Assembly: GCA_028829895.1 (NCBI GenBank)
Contig: CM054178.1
Location: 89,106,058-89,170,057 of the forward strand
Origin: Sinotaia quadrata
Taxonomy: Eukaryota; Mollusca; Gastropoda; Architaenioglossa; Viviparidae
Direction of reading: 5' to 3'
Length of the DNA stretch: 64,000 bases
In this document: positions 36,907 to 48,349 of the stretch, one piece after another
How positions within the stretch are numbered: position 1 is the stretch's first letter
Layout of the letters: each line of letters opens with the position of its first letter
Made by a program: the position numbers and the translations under genes
The notes under the pieces: model-generated
Database searches by the model: none
Told to the model about the DNA's origin: nothing
The model's input: only the letters and a program-made list of their open reading frames with translations

Positions 36907-37640
36907 AGTACGAGTAGCATTCAGATTTTCAACTAAACCATTTCACGTAGGCTGGTAAGGAGTAGTTTTAAACTGCTTTATCCACAAAAGTTGATTAATC
37001 TATTTTATTAACATACTTATAAATTGAATTCATATATCTGACAAGATTTCTTCAAGGAATCCTACATGCGAGAAAATAGTAAACAGTGCAATAATTACCG
37101 ACATGGTACTAACAGAATTAAGAGCAACAACATCAGAGTATCATGTAGCATAATCATTGATGGTGAGAATCCATCTGTGGTCTCGACCTGATGAGGGTAC
37201 AAATTCTCCAGACTCGTAGGCCACATGCCTAAAATGTCAATTGTTGGAGTTTCACCTAATCTAAATAGGTGTTCCGTCTTTCTATTCACTCCTGACAGAT
37301 ATCACACGACTGACAGTGACATCCCCCAAAATATCTGGCCAATAAAAATCAACCTCCACATGAGCTAAAGTTTTGCTTGGTCCTAGATGATGACAATGAG
37401 CCAAATGCAGCACACTCACTTGATAACTCAGAGGTACCACAAACTGACTGCTATCAGTCCCTTCCTTTTTATGAATCAATAAGCCATCCTTCCAGTGAAA
37501 CTCAATAACTTTGCTGGAGGATTTAGATACATACGATCCTGAGAGCTTGGTCTTCTCTTGACATTTCTCTAGAGACTTGTTTGTCAACTGTGCTGCTCTG
37601 AGCAGGCCCTTTCCCCTTCAGATTCAGTCTGACAGTCAGA
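36907..37640 (-). pseudogene. Ty3/gypsy integrase, decayed
   Basis: Read on the minus strand, the zinc-binding domain comes first (37282-37587): a histidine cluster and HLGPSKTLAHVEVDFYWPDI, then after a one-base frame change CQSCDIC. The core follows: the first catalytic Asp in TIDILG (about 37235), HRWILTINDYAT, and the second Asp near LEEILSD (about 37035). Last, decayed, is KQFKTTPYQPT and NGLVENLNAT, ending at 36907. Stops and frameshifts show it is dead. The third catalytic residue and the C-terminal domain are cut off by a deletion. The linker upstream, about 37600, has the VDKQVSREMSREDQALR pattern that normally precedes an integrase zinc domain. Confidence 0.85.
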
Positions 37641-38090
37641 AACAATTATCTGCTCTGCCATGAGTCCAGTGTGACTTCATTGTGACATGTCCCACCAATG
37701 ACAATTTCAGACAAAGTCATCAGTGCATCACCTTCACATCTGCCCAAAGCGTCTGCTTCCTGCACTGCAGCTTGCCTATGTGTGAGTACACACACATTGT
37801 CGAGCGAATCTGGGTTGTCCTCACCAGTAAGAACATATGTACATCCTATGATAGCACTTTCAACTCAGTTTACTAGATAGACTGCCTAAATGCGTCCACA
37901 TGCATACTTTCTATCTATGTCTTTCACCACAATGAGTACTTTATCTTTTACATCATTGTCTAGAGTGATTGAAACTCTCCAGTGGTCACTTTCCTTCACT
38001 GGGCTAGATGTACTGCTAACCCTACTCCACAACCAGTGTCACAGAGGACTGGAACACAATGTCTGTTTGTGTATGCATTAAATCAAGGAA
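37641..38090 (-). pseudogene. Retroviral-type aspartic protease and linker, decayed
   Basis: On the minus strand the active-site motif PVLCDTGCGVGLA reads at about 38050-38010 (Asp-Thr-Gly at 38040-38032). After frameshifts and stops comes NVCVLTHRQA (37798-37769), a motif typical of the region after the protease in some Ty3/gypsy polyproteins, then a frame running to the integrase linker. I see no reverse transcriptase or RNase H between protease and integrase. Either they were deleted, or the gene order is protease-integrase-RT as in Gmr1-like elements, with RT lost in the downstream deletion; the intact-looking linker favours the second. Confidence 0.65.
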
Positions 38091-38324
38091 CACTACTTGA
38101 TTCTATGACATTTGTTACCTGGGCAATACTGTTTAATATGGCCTGGTTTGAGTCAGCTAAGGCACACTACTTGATTCTGTGACATTTGTTACCTGGGCAA
38201 TACTGTTTAATATGGCCTGGTTTGAGTCAGCTAAGGCACACTACTTGATTCTGTGACATTTGTTACCTGGGCAACAATGTTTAGGTTGGCCTGTTTTGCA
38301 TCAGCTAAAGCACACTACTGGTTC
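38091..38324 (-). repeat. 74-bp tandem repeat of a Gag zinc-knuckle segment
   Basis: Three copies with exact 74-bp spacing (CACTAC at 38091, 38165, 38239, 38313). In one minus frame each reads as a CCHC knuckle, Cys-x2-[stop in place of Cys]-x4-His-x4-Cys with GHIKQYC. As 74 is not a multiple of three, the duplication arose after or with loss of coding. Confidence 0.8.
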
Positions 38325-39377
38325 GTTCTTAACCCCATTGTCTTTACTGTTGGTGCAAGGTGTGGGTACTCTATCTTTTGTCCTTTTAAATGAAGGAGGC
38401 AATGAAGTGAGTCCTGTACTTGGTTTGTGTTCAGTCTTATTGTTCCGTCACTTGTACATCACTTGTTCGTTAACGGTTTTGTGAGGTCCAGATTTTTACC
38501 TAGCTGTCAAGTTTTCTGTAGATCTCTTCATACATGTCAGCTACTTTTAACTAATCTTTCAAACTCTTTTGTCTTTTGTCCTTCATGTAATCTAAAAGTT
38601 GATGACTGCAATTTGTCAATCACAAAGTGATCCTAATGTCTTTCTCGGTTAGTTCTGTCTGGTCAAGACGTGCTGTAGCGTACTAGCTGCATGTAAAGAT
38701 GTATCAGTCTGCTCTCTCTTAAACTGCTGAAACCTATATCTGTAAGTCTCACTCATCACTCCGAAGTACACTTTAGTTTGGCCTTATATCTGTCTGTCTC
38801 ACTCATCACTCTGAAGTACACTTATAGTTTGGCCTTATGTCTCATATGTCGAGATTTCCATACTGTCCTGTCCTTTCATTCCTGCCATATAATTAAGCCA
38901 TATACTTTTGGTACGTCTAATCTCACAGTGCTCAAAGTTTAACAAGTAATCTTCGATGTTTTCATCTTTTTAGTGAAAAGAACAAAAATGAAATTTCGTA
39001 CTGGCTTCTCGAACCTTTGCTGCCCTCTCACTTATCTTTAAGCTATCTTCCTGCATCTTCAGATTCTTTAAGCCGAGCTGTGTTTCTTTAAGCCGAGCTG
39101 TGTTTCTTTTATCCTCAGCATCTAATCTGGCAAACGCTTCCTCTCATTGAAGATCATATTCAATTTCCAACCTGTCGTCACTTTAATTCGTTTTTATTTC
39201 TAATTCTTTCTTTTCTATTTCTAGTTCTCCTCTGTCATGATCCTTTATTATTTCTAGTTCTACCTGGTCTTTTGCATAGTTTATAGCATAATCTGTAGCT
39301 TCGCGTCATGAAAGACCCAAATCACTAGATTATTCATACCCAGCCTGTATCCACCTTATCATCTTAGAATCTTCCAT
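38325..39377 (-). pseudogene. Gag with SCAN-like domain, decayed
   Basis: From the ATG at 39377 one minus frame runs, with four in-frame stops, through MEDSKMIRWIQAGYE, then a highly charged Glu/Lys-rich coiled-coil-like stretch to about 39000. Near 38770-38480 the sequence reads YRYRFQQFKREQTDTS, LTEKDIRITL and KDKRQKSLKD followed by VADMYEE, the pattern of the SCAN-related capsid domain known from Gmr1-like Ty3/gypsy Gag proteins. Zinc knuckles follow. Inside are two tandem duplications: 50 bp (38735-38839) and 20 bp (39065-39108, TCTTTAAGCCGAGCTGTGTT twice). Stops and frameshifts make it a dead copy. Confidence 0.7.
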
Positions 39378-39830
39378 TTTTCAAAAATCACAAAATTCTC
39401 TATCATGATCGCACTACTAACTGTTACGAGAGCTATCTGACAGATTTTACAAACTATCTCCACACACACTCAAACAATTAATACATTTTAAATCTAGTTA
39501 CTTAAAATGCACATTCAGTGTAAACATTCCACACATCAATAATGGAAACTATAGTAATACATGTATTATACAATATGAAATCAATAATATAAATCAAAAG
39601 TTTAATCAAATAATTTCAAATAAAATATAAAGATACACAAAGCAAGACAATTTCTAAATAGTGTCATAAAATAATTTGTGAGATTTAGTTTCACAATTTT
39701 GAACAAATTTGAACTCATCACTGGATAGAGCCATTCCACTTTATATGAAGCCAATGCCACCTTAGTTATAAGTTATAATAGTAGCAGTAGTAGAAGTAGA
39801 AGTAATAGTATATGAGGTAAAGGCATCACA
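39378..39830 (-). mobile_element. Leader region of the gypsy relic
   Basis: Sequence between LTR copy E and the Gag start, AT-rich, no match to the LTR 3' third. A (CTA/CTT) run lies near 39780-39810. I cannot identify a tRNA primer-binding site; the 3' part of the 5' LTR seems deleted at about 39831. Confidence 0.45.
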
Positions 39831-40766
39831 TGTCCCATCCAGGTATGTTAAATAACTGTTCCAGAATCTTTGATGAGCTTACAAAGTACACCATAGAGAA
39901 TCGTCCTGAATTTCCTATGCGCTATCAAATACATCAGGATGAATGTCTCAACTTTACACTTGTAGTACTCAACACACCATGAGGAACATTTAAATTAATC
40001 TTCGTGAACTCCCGAGATCAAGCTCAAGTTTATTTTCTGCTGTATTGGCTCTCGAATGGAATTCAGAGGAATCAATTTACCGCAACATGTTTTACTGATA
40101 AATTGACTACAACGCTGGATTCACACACCAACAAGACCAAGCAAGTACAGTAGTCACTGCTGATTGGAGGGAAAGGGGAAATGATATGCTTTCTCTGCAA
40201 AAGTCAAATTAATGCACCACTAAATTGTATGCACATTCAGTCCTTTCTCTCTTACAAACATTCTCAACAACAAAATCACAAGTATAATGTACAATGTAGT
40301 CACATTAATAAGTTTAGAAATAATGGTTCAATTACATCAGCTTATTCTAATTCAGATAATAGATCAACAGCAATCATGTACGAAATATTATAAAACCACT
40401 CTTTCTTTATCAGTCAGTAATCTTACCATAAGCTAATGAGTGTCTTTACAAGTGGACTGGAGTTATGTTGAAATTCAAAGTAATTAGAATAGTGTGCTTT
40501 TTCAACAAAGAAACGTTCGTTCCATCCCCATTGGATGGGTTTTTTATGAAAATGTGTGAAACTATTAGTCAGAAAACTACTCATCCAGTTGGAACGGGTT
40601 TGGATTGCATCAGCGATTAGCATATTCTCAATCCAAGTTGTTTACTCCAACTCTGACACTTACAAAAAATACCATCATAAGGAGTGCTTAAGATCTGGTC
40701 ACTTTGACAATTTAACAACTTATATAACAATTTAGAAATAGGGATAAGCAAATTTACTCTGCCACA
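39831..40766 (-). mobile_element. 5' LTR remnant (copy E)
   Basis: The reverse complement starts with TGTGGCAGAGTAAATTTGC at 40766, the best-preserved LTR start in the window, and has TATATAA near 40721-40728. It matches copy D and copy C, ending at the GGGACATGTG segment where the leader begins. It lies upstream of Gag in the same orientation, the place of a 5' LTR. Confidence 0.75.
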
Positions 40767-40960
40767 CTTTCTTTCTTTCTTTCTTTAATTTTTTATTTGT
40801 TCTTTCTTACTTGTTTTCTTTCTTATTCTTTCTAAATATATTTCATTATATCTCATTCCTTATATTCATACTTCCTTCCTTTTCTTCTTTCCTTCATACC
40901 TTCCTTCCTCTTCTTCAAACCTTCCTTCCCTTTTCCTATTTTCATTCTACACTTCTTTTC
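40767..40960 (+). repeat. Pyrimidine-rich tract with TTTC units
   Basis: CTTT repeats directly touch the LTR end, followed by C/T-rich CTTCCTTCC sequence. Confidence 0.8.
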
Positions 40961-42036
40961 CTTTTACATTTAGTTTTCTAGGCATTAATTCATTCAGTAA
41001 AAATGTTTTAATTATTTCCATACATTACTCTTTCTGTGGTAATCTATTCTCTTTATCCCCCTCTTTTCTCTTTCTCTCATGCGCACACAACCATCGAAAC
41101 ATACATGCAGCAATAAAACAGTATTATTATAGGTATGCATGCAAAATATTACAGAATAAATACAAGATTGTTTTCGAAGTATATGCATTTTACCCAAACC
41201 TCGCTTGGTTGCACTGAAAGCGTGACTGAATGAAATCGACCACACTGTAATCGATTTTAATTGGGGGAGTTTCATAGTTATTTAGATATGTGCGCAACTG
41301 CCGATTTAGGATTAATCCAAACACACAATCACGTATATGTTTTTCTTATATTATTGTCATTTTATGTGTGATTGTGTGATTTTGTGTGTGTGTATGTGTG
41401 AGAGAGAGAGAAATATACAGAGAAAGGATCAATATGGAGAGCTACAGTAATAACAAATTTGATAACTAATCGATAATATTGTCACAATCGAGTAAAAAAT
41501 AATTAAAATATATAATGATGGGAGATGATAATATAACCATTATCGAAGGGGGGGGGGGGTAATTTAAATGCTAATCAAAGGGAGACGATTTAAAGCCATA
41601 CCAAGATGAGGTGATTTAATGTCCCATATCAAGGGATGCAACATTGATCAAGCAACATTTATTATTTGTGACAAGAAATTTATATGATTTAGAAAACTCA
41701 ATGTAAACTTTATAGAAATGTGAATGTTTGTTTAAAGAAATATTCCCTGAAAATTTTAATTGTAGCAAAAATACATATTATTCTAAAATTTATCATGGCA
41801 TCTATTTTTAGAACACTTTTTACAAAATATTTATACTTTTTCCTCAGTACTACTACTGAAGCCTTTAAAAACAACATCTAATCAATCATTTCAAACACTT
41901 TTACATTTATTCTCCCAGTACTGCTGCGGACACATTGTAAAAACACAATCAATTCGGCCATTGCAAACATCGTGGTGTTTTGGTGAAGGGGACAAATGGA
42001 AGAGAGAAAGAAAACAATAAAATCAAACAATTAAAT
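40961..42036. other. No gene seen; G12 tract
   Basis: Holds a short (GA) run near 41400-41410 and G12 at 41548-41559. Confidence 0.6.
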
Positions 42037-42037
42037 T

Positions 42038-42066
42038 AAGAAAGAAAGAAAGAAAGAAAGAAAGAA
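42038..42066 (+). repeat. (GAAA)n microsatellite
   Basis: Seven GAAA units. Confidence 0.95.
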
Positions 42067-42745
42067 AATTGATAGACTGAGCAACAGTATTGTTAATGGA
42101 AATATAAAGAGAATTTGTTGAAGGGTGTTTAGAGATCGCATGTTATATTAAATATTATATATAATAACTGTATTGCATCAAGAGATTTTATTTTATTTTA
42201 AAACATACATTTACTTTGACCAGCAATAATTGTACCTAACGATTCTGGAAAATTATTTCTAATTAAAAATAATATACATCAAATATTTGCCAAATATAAG
42301 ATTTTCTTTAATGTTTTTGTAATTTAAATTCACTGATCTGTGACATTATTAATATCAATTGAATGAATTGAAAGATATATAAACCACAGTTCGTCACTAT
42401 AAAAATTATAAATTCTATTATTTCCTTAATATTTAACTATTGACAACTTTTAGCCACTGCATTTAAAATGACAACGGACAAATATTGTTTCAAACAAATA
42501 CAACCTATTGCTCACCATTTCAAAAACTAGCCAAGGCAAAACAGTTACCAAAATGCAATTGGCCGTACATTTTCTGTGTGCAAAATACACCTGGGGAAAA
42601 GCAAATACTGTGCCTGCAGTAACTGAAACATATTTACACACAAGGAATGCCAAACAATGTTGGTTCACTATTGGAAACAAACTGAGCAATAATATTTATC
42701 CATATCATTTAAAACAATCATCCTTTATATAAAACACAGTAAGAA
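42067..42745. other. No feature seen
   Basis: AT-rich; overlapping frames at 42450-42732 on both strands lack known domains. Confidence 0.55.
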
Positions 42746-42832
42746 GGAGACGTCACCAGTCACTGTTTGGTACACATGCATGAGAGACGTCACTAGTCAC
42801 TATTTGGTACACATGCATGAGATACGTCACTG
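42746..42832 (+). repeat. 37-bp repeat carrying CRE-like sites
   Basis: Two and a half copies containing AGTCACTATTTGGTACACAT; each starts with ACGTCAC (ACGTCAC at 42750, 42787, 42824). Confidence 0.9.
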
Positions 42833-44130
42833 CTTGCTAGTAGAGCTGCATTGTTCTCTAATGACACAAAACAAAAATTCATACATTCAGTACAATATTT
42901 TTGATGTTGCGGTTACTGGTCCTGTCCATTTTTGTGATTTAGTTATGCTTTGTCCTCTGTGCTTTGTTTCTATATTTACATGAATAATGTATAATGTGGT
43001 CCCAGTTTGGACCGTGACTTTATTGTTTACCAAAATGTTATTGCTGTTCTAGGTTCTTGAGCGCTTGGTTTGCAAAAGCGTATGTTCACAGGCAAAAGTT
43101 CTTTCTGACAAGAACATAATTACATAACAGGTCTTTTGACATCATTAGAATTATTGCAATACGTATATTTTAGAGGGTTTTATTAAAAAGAAAACGTGAA
43201 AAAATTACATTTACTGTTGTAGTAAAAATTTAAAATCTAATTTGATTAACAAAATAATAAACACTTATTTTATCTACTGGAAAAAGCCATCCATATATTC
43301 TTTTATAAGCTGCCTAACAGGTTGTTTTTGTTAGTTTGTTTGGGGAGGAATGTTTTTGGTTTATTATTATTTGTTTTCTAGGGGAAAAGGGTGATGGGTG
43401 GCAGCTGTTTATGCTTCGAGGACACAACTGTTTTCATTATTTACATGGTTTAAATGCATTCTTCACACAATGCAAACGGCAAACAACTATAGAATATTTA
43501 AGTACCCTTTGATTCAATTTCACGGACGAATCCTAGGCTCATACTGCAGGCAGTGGCATTAGACGAATAATGCCTGAAACTGGCTTTCGACAGTCCTGAC
43601 ACTCTTTCAAGCAGATATCCAACATCCGCTAATTCCGACCGCCCTCGTTTATTGTCCACTCTGAGATAAAGCAGAGGTGCCGAGGGAATGGGTAAGTTTG
43701 TCTTTTTTAACAAAAAGAACAACAATAATAAGTATTGATCAATTTATTGGTGGTTGTTAATGTGAAAGTAGAAACACCCACACACGAAAACTAACGCGGA
43801 AGGCTGCAGTTACTACCAAAATGTTTTGGTGATGGAATGAATTTCTAAGTCAGTTACTCAGTTTGAAATGGGGATGGGCATTATATGCTTTCATTAGTTT
43901 GTCAGTCTTTCTCCTTTGTTTATGTCAATCCTTTCAGTTATGAGAACGTTTATGGCAATAACCGGTTCTGTTCAGATTGTGTACATTTTAATTAATTTAA
44001 ATTTATTACCGGAAGTATGTACGTCGGTTCCATTCCCAAACTTCCATGGAACAAATATCCGTAACAAATAAACCCATGAAGTTTGATGAAACTTCACCTC
44101 AAAACCCCTGAAAACGCACACACACGAATG
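42833..44130. other. No gene seen
   Basis: Complex sequence. The minus frame at 43498-43725 has no known domain. Confidence 0.5.
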
Positions 44131-44134
44131 AGGC

Positions 44135-44335
44135 AGTGAAATATACACTTCTAGGGACAACATGTGAAATACTCGTGTGTTGGTTTGTTTATGAGCTCGT
44201 AATGCCCGTGAAATGTACACTTCTAGGCACAAAATATGAAATACATTTGTGTTGGTTTGTTTGTTTACAAACACATAAGACATATGCAATACACTTTTGT
44301 AGGCTGTTTAACGTGCCACGTGAAATCTATGTGTA
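44135..44335 (+). repeat. ~72-bp degenerate repeat
   Basis: Two and a half copies with GTGAAATGTACACTTCTAGG and GTGTTGGTTTGTTT. Confidence 0.8.
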
Positions 44336-44354
44336 GGAATTTTGACGTATTATA

Positions 44355-44585
44355 TATAATATACAATAGCAGACTGATTACATATTAAGCAAAGTACACA
44401 ATAATACTCATTTTGTCATGCCATGAAAAGTAATATACAATAGAGACTGATTACATATTAAGCAAAGTACACAATAATACTCATTTTGTCATGCCATGAA
44501 AAGTAATATACAATAGAGACTGATTACATATTAAGCAAAGTACACAATAATACTCATTTTGTCATGCCATGAAAAGTAATATATA
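44355..44585 (+). repeat. 73-bp minisatellite
   Basis: Three nearly identical copies containing GACTGATTACATATTAAGCA and ACTCATTTTGTCATGCCATG. Confidence 0.95.
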
Positions 44586-45184
44586 ATCGCAGGTTTGGGG
44601 GTTATTTAGTGCCATATTAAATATTTTAAAATTAACTGTGTATCACGTGATTAGAAGTAAACAATAGTAGGCGGCTTGACATACCGTGTGAAATACACAA
44701 AAGTGAAATGCTTATCCCCTTGTGAAAGATAAACTATATTAAGTTGTTTGACTTGCAAGTGTGAAATATACAGTAGAATATTGTTTGACAGACAAAATTG
44801 AAATAAACCATAATAATACATTTTACACTCAATGTAAAATGTACAGTTAAAGAATATTTGAGATGAAATTTTAAATAAATGATAGACTGGTTAATAATAA
44901 TGCCAGTTGAAAAAAATGTATGAGAGCTATTTATTTATTTATCTATTAGTTTGTCTATTTAGCAACAAGGGGAGGCTGTAAGAGAAATTACTCAGCTTTC
45001 CAAGTGACTGATTAACAATGCTTTTATATAATATACAATGTTATATGAAAAGGTTAATTAACATAAAACTCTCCAATGGTAGATAATAATTTGGTCAGTA
45101 GTGCGTCCTTTATAAAATACAATATTAACACATATTGTTAGACACTTTATTATGACGTATTTATTCGATATTTTACATATGTAC
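44586..45184. other. No clear feature
   Basis: AT-rich, with faint GTGAAATA-type words that may be decayed copies of the flanking arrays. Confidence 0.5.
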
Positions 45185-45680
45185 GGCGGTACAATTGATG
45201 GTTATTTACAAGGCAACTGTGCACAGTTCATGGCTATTTACACGGCATACAGTGTACAAATCATCACAATTTATTTTCAAGGCTTGCAGTTTGCAATTCA
45301 TGGCTATTTACAGGCATACTGTGCACCATGGTTATTTACAGGTATTACAGTACAATTCATGGCTATTTACACGGCATACAGTACAATTCACGACTATTTA
45401 CATGGCGTACAGTAGATAATTCATGGATGTTTAACACAACATAGAATGTACAATGCGTGTCTATTTACATTATTTGCAGTGCACATTTTCATGCCTATTT
45501 ACATGACAGGGAGTGTACAATTCATGTCTATTTTCACGGTATACAATATACAATTCATGGTCTGTTTAAACAATATAAAATCCTAGTTACATGCTTTGCG
45601 GTGCACAGTTCTCTGTGGAAGGCAGTGTACAATTCTTGGCTATTTAATAGCATGCAATACTAAGTTATTTACTAGTGTTT
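45185..45680 (+). repeat. ~30-35 bp degenerate minisatellite
   Basis: About thirteen uneven copies with CATGGCTATTTACACGGCAT and ACAGTGTACAATT. Confidence 0.85.
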
Positions 45681-46100
45681 AATAAAATATTAACATTGAC
45701 ATTAAAATAATTAACATTACCTAATGTATCATACTGTATGGACACTATCTATTTAACGTAGCTAAAGAAAAAATAGTAGGCTCTTAAACAAATTACTTAT
45801 AAAAGAAAAGCTATAAAGTACTTGACTATTTAAATAACTATTCAATAGATATTGAAATAGTTGGCTTTGTATTTATTGTAGATTATATACGTAATCTATT
45901 TAAAATGTCCCGTATGTCTTATACATTTGTGGATTATATTTTATAATAGAATTCTTCCGGTATTACGGGGTAGACTGTGCACAAGTATGCATGCGGGCGA
46001 GTAAAGCCTACTTTATTATGAAATAGGAACTATCAGCATTAGAGTACATAACATATAATTTTAATTATAAAGTAATAGGTTATGTAGATTGCTTTGTTAA
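45681..46100. other. No feature seen
   Basis: AT-rich, possibly old copies of neighbouring arrays. Confidence 0.5.
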
Positions 46101-46104
46101 GTAT

Positions 46105-46400
46105 GCAAAATGCATCTATTATTTAAGTTCGCATGCAAAGGTTATTTAAGTTCGCATACATAGGTTATTTAAGCTCCCTTGTGGAATATGGAGTATGCAT
46201 AGTTTATTTAAATCCCCGTGTGGACTATGAAATACACAGTTTATTTAAACTCCTGTATGGAATATGAAATATACATATGTTATTTAAATTCCCTTGTGAA
46301 CCATGAAATATACATAGTTTATTTAAATTCCCGTGTGGAGTATGAAATATATACATAGGTTATTTAAACTCCTATATGAACTGTACTATATACCATGGGG
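46105..46400 (+). repeat. ~40-bp degenerate minisatellite
   Basis: Seven copies with GTTATTTAAATTCCCGTGTG and ATGAAATATACATA. Confidence 0.85.
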
Positions 46401-46469
46401 ACCGTGCATTAATATATTATTAACCTACAATTTAAACTATGCAGTAGAAGATTAATTAGCATAGGCCAA

Positions 46470-46582
46470 AGGCACTCTACAATATACTATGGACACAGAG
46501 CACCCTACTATATACTATAGACATTAGGCACTCTATAATATATTATGGACACTAAACATTATGTATACTATAGATAGCAGGC
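46470..46582 (+). repeat. Short degenerate repeat
   Basis: Four copies of GGCACTCTATAATATA(C/T)TATGGACA type. Confidence 0.75.
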
Positions 46583-46832
46583 ACCAGCCCGCTAATTGTA
46601 CAGACAACTCTGCTTACTGCCCGACCAGCTCGTTTATTGTACAGACAACTCTGCTTACTGCCCGACCAGCTCGTTTATTGTAAAGACAACTCTGCTTACT
46701 GCCCAACCAGCTCGTTTATTGTACAGACAACTCTGCTTACTGCCCGACCAGCTCGTTTATTGTACAGACAACTCTGCTTACTGCCCGACCAGCTCGTTTA
46801 TTGTACAGACAACTCTGCTTACTGCCCGACCA
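46583..46832 (+). repeat. 41-bp minisatellite
   Basis: Six near-identical copies with GTACAGACAACTCTGCTTAC and CCGACCAGCTCGTTTATT. Confidence 0.95.
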
Positions 46833-47380
46833 GCCCACTCATTTCGACTCGCGTACATGAATCGAGAACGCGTCCTTATGCATTTAAAGGTCATAAGTGT
46901 ATTCATCTTTGTGAGTGGGTTGTTTTGTATTTCATCTTTTAAAGTGTATATACGTATGTTTGCATCATTATATATACATACTAATACCATAGCAAAGTAA
47001 CTACTTATCACTCAGGCCAAATCACTACAATGTTACCTTTCGCATTTCACTAAAATAAAAATACCTCCAACATCCGCTCTAGAAGCGAGCATTTCAGAAA
47101 GGAATCCATTGCATTATGAAAGAAAAGTCTATCAAAGCACATCTCAAACTATAAGCTATGCCAAATGACCACTCTATTACATATGTCATAAGTCAAAATC
47201 CTTTGCAGCTTAAAAACTAACAGAATAAATAGAAAGAGGATTAGGTAAAAATTTAATCTAAAGACTGTTTTGAACACTATCAAAAATGTGCTGTCTCTAG
47301 ATTACAAATATAAACACATTACAACGTCCATAGAATAATTTTTCACCTTTTAGAAAACAAATAAATAAATTTAGCAAAAC
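46833..47380. other. No feature seen
   Basis: AT-rich, no supported feature. Confidence 0.55.
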
Positions 47381-47382
47381 CA

Positions 47383-47620
47383 GTACTCAGAACTAGCAAA
47401 GAGCAGTTCTTAGAACTAGCGAAAGACAGTACTCAGACATAGCAAAAGATAGTACTCAGAAATAGCAAAACTCAGAACTAGCAAAAGATAGTACTCAGAA
47501 CTAGCAAAAGATAGTACTCAGAACTAGCAAAAGATAGTACTCAGAAATAGCAAAACTCCAGTACTCAGAACTCAGTACTCTAGTACTCAGAACTATCAGA
47601 AAGCAGTAGGCAGAACTAAA
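47383..47620 (+). repeat. ~23-bp minisatellite
   Basis: About ten copies of AGTACTCAGAACTAGCAAAA with length variants. Confidence 0.9.
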
Positions 47621-47629
47621 AAAAGACCG

Positions 47630-48103
47630 ATGCCCATTCGAAGATCGATGGGTGAAACGGAACTAGACAGTTACAATCCCAAATATCCAAACTACGACTT
47701 GGAACTAGAGAGGAACAATCCCGAATATTCAAACTACGACTTGGGACTAGAGAGGAACAATCCCGAATATCCAAGCTACGACTTGGAACTAGAGAGGAAC
47801 AATCCCGAATATCCAAGCTACGACTTGGAACTAGAGAGGAACAATCCCGAATATTCAAACTACGACTTGGAACTAGAGAGGAACAATCCCAACTATCCAA
47901 ACTATGACTTGGAAATAGAGAGGAACAATCCCGAATATCCAAACTATGACTTGGAACTAGAGAGGAACAATTCCGAATATCCAAACTACCATGTGGCAAC
48001 GACTATATACGATACAAACAAACAGTCTGTACCTATGATGATCACCGAACAGTCAAACATATTATTAGAAGGTACAACCGTCAGATCAGAAAAAAATAAC
48101 TGA
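47630..48103 (+). CDS. Candidate repeat protein, 14-residue repeats (doubtful)
   Basis: An ATG-initiated 157-codon frame spans the 42-bp array and unique sequence on both sides. It gives seven to eight 14-residue repeats of the NNPEYPNYDLELER type, acidic and Tyr/Asn-rich, with a unique C-terminal tail of about 40 residues. No signal peptide, domain or known family. Against coding: unit differences include several amino-acid changes (Pro/Ser, Asn/Ser, Glu/Gly, Glu/Lys, Glu/Asn) with few silent ones, an antisense frame of 127 codons is also open, and neighbouring arrays with multiple-of-three periods give the same effect. I think it more likely non-coding. Confidence 0.15.
   Translation: MPIRRSMGETELDSYNPKYPNYDLELERNNPEYSNYDLGLERNNPEYPSYDLELERNNPEYPSYDLELERNNPEYSNYDLELERNNPNYPNYDLEIERNNPEYPNYDLELERNNSEYPNYHVATTIYDTNKQSVPMMITEQSNILLEGTTVRSEKNN
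47663..47990 (+). repeat. 42-bp minisatellite
   Basis: Eight copies containing CTACGACTTGGAACTAGAGA and GGAACAATCCCGAATATCC. Confidence 0.95.
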
Positions 48104-48138
48104 CTTTCTAGTTGAAAACGACATTCCAGCAACTATAC

Positions 48139-48349
48139 CACGAGTACTTAACTTTCTCTCTTAGCACTGACACGAGTACTTAACTTTCTCTCTTAGCACT
48201 GACACGAGTACTTAACTTTCTCTCTTAGCACTGACACGAGTACTTAACTTTCTCTCTTAGCACTGACACGAGTACTTAACTTTCTCTCTTAGCACTGACA
48301 CGAGTACTTAACTTTCTCTCTTAGCACTGACACGAGTACTTAACTTAAT
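48139..48349 (+). repeat. 32-bp minisatellite
   Basis: Almost seven identical copies of CGAGTACTTAACTTTCTCTC plus TTAGCACTGACA; apparently young. Confidence 0.97.

Noticed and set aside
46583..46832. CRISPR-like regular repeats
   Set aside because: Units are directly adjacent with no unique spacers, no cas genes, and the DNA is eukaryotic in character.
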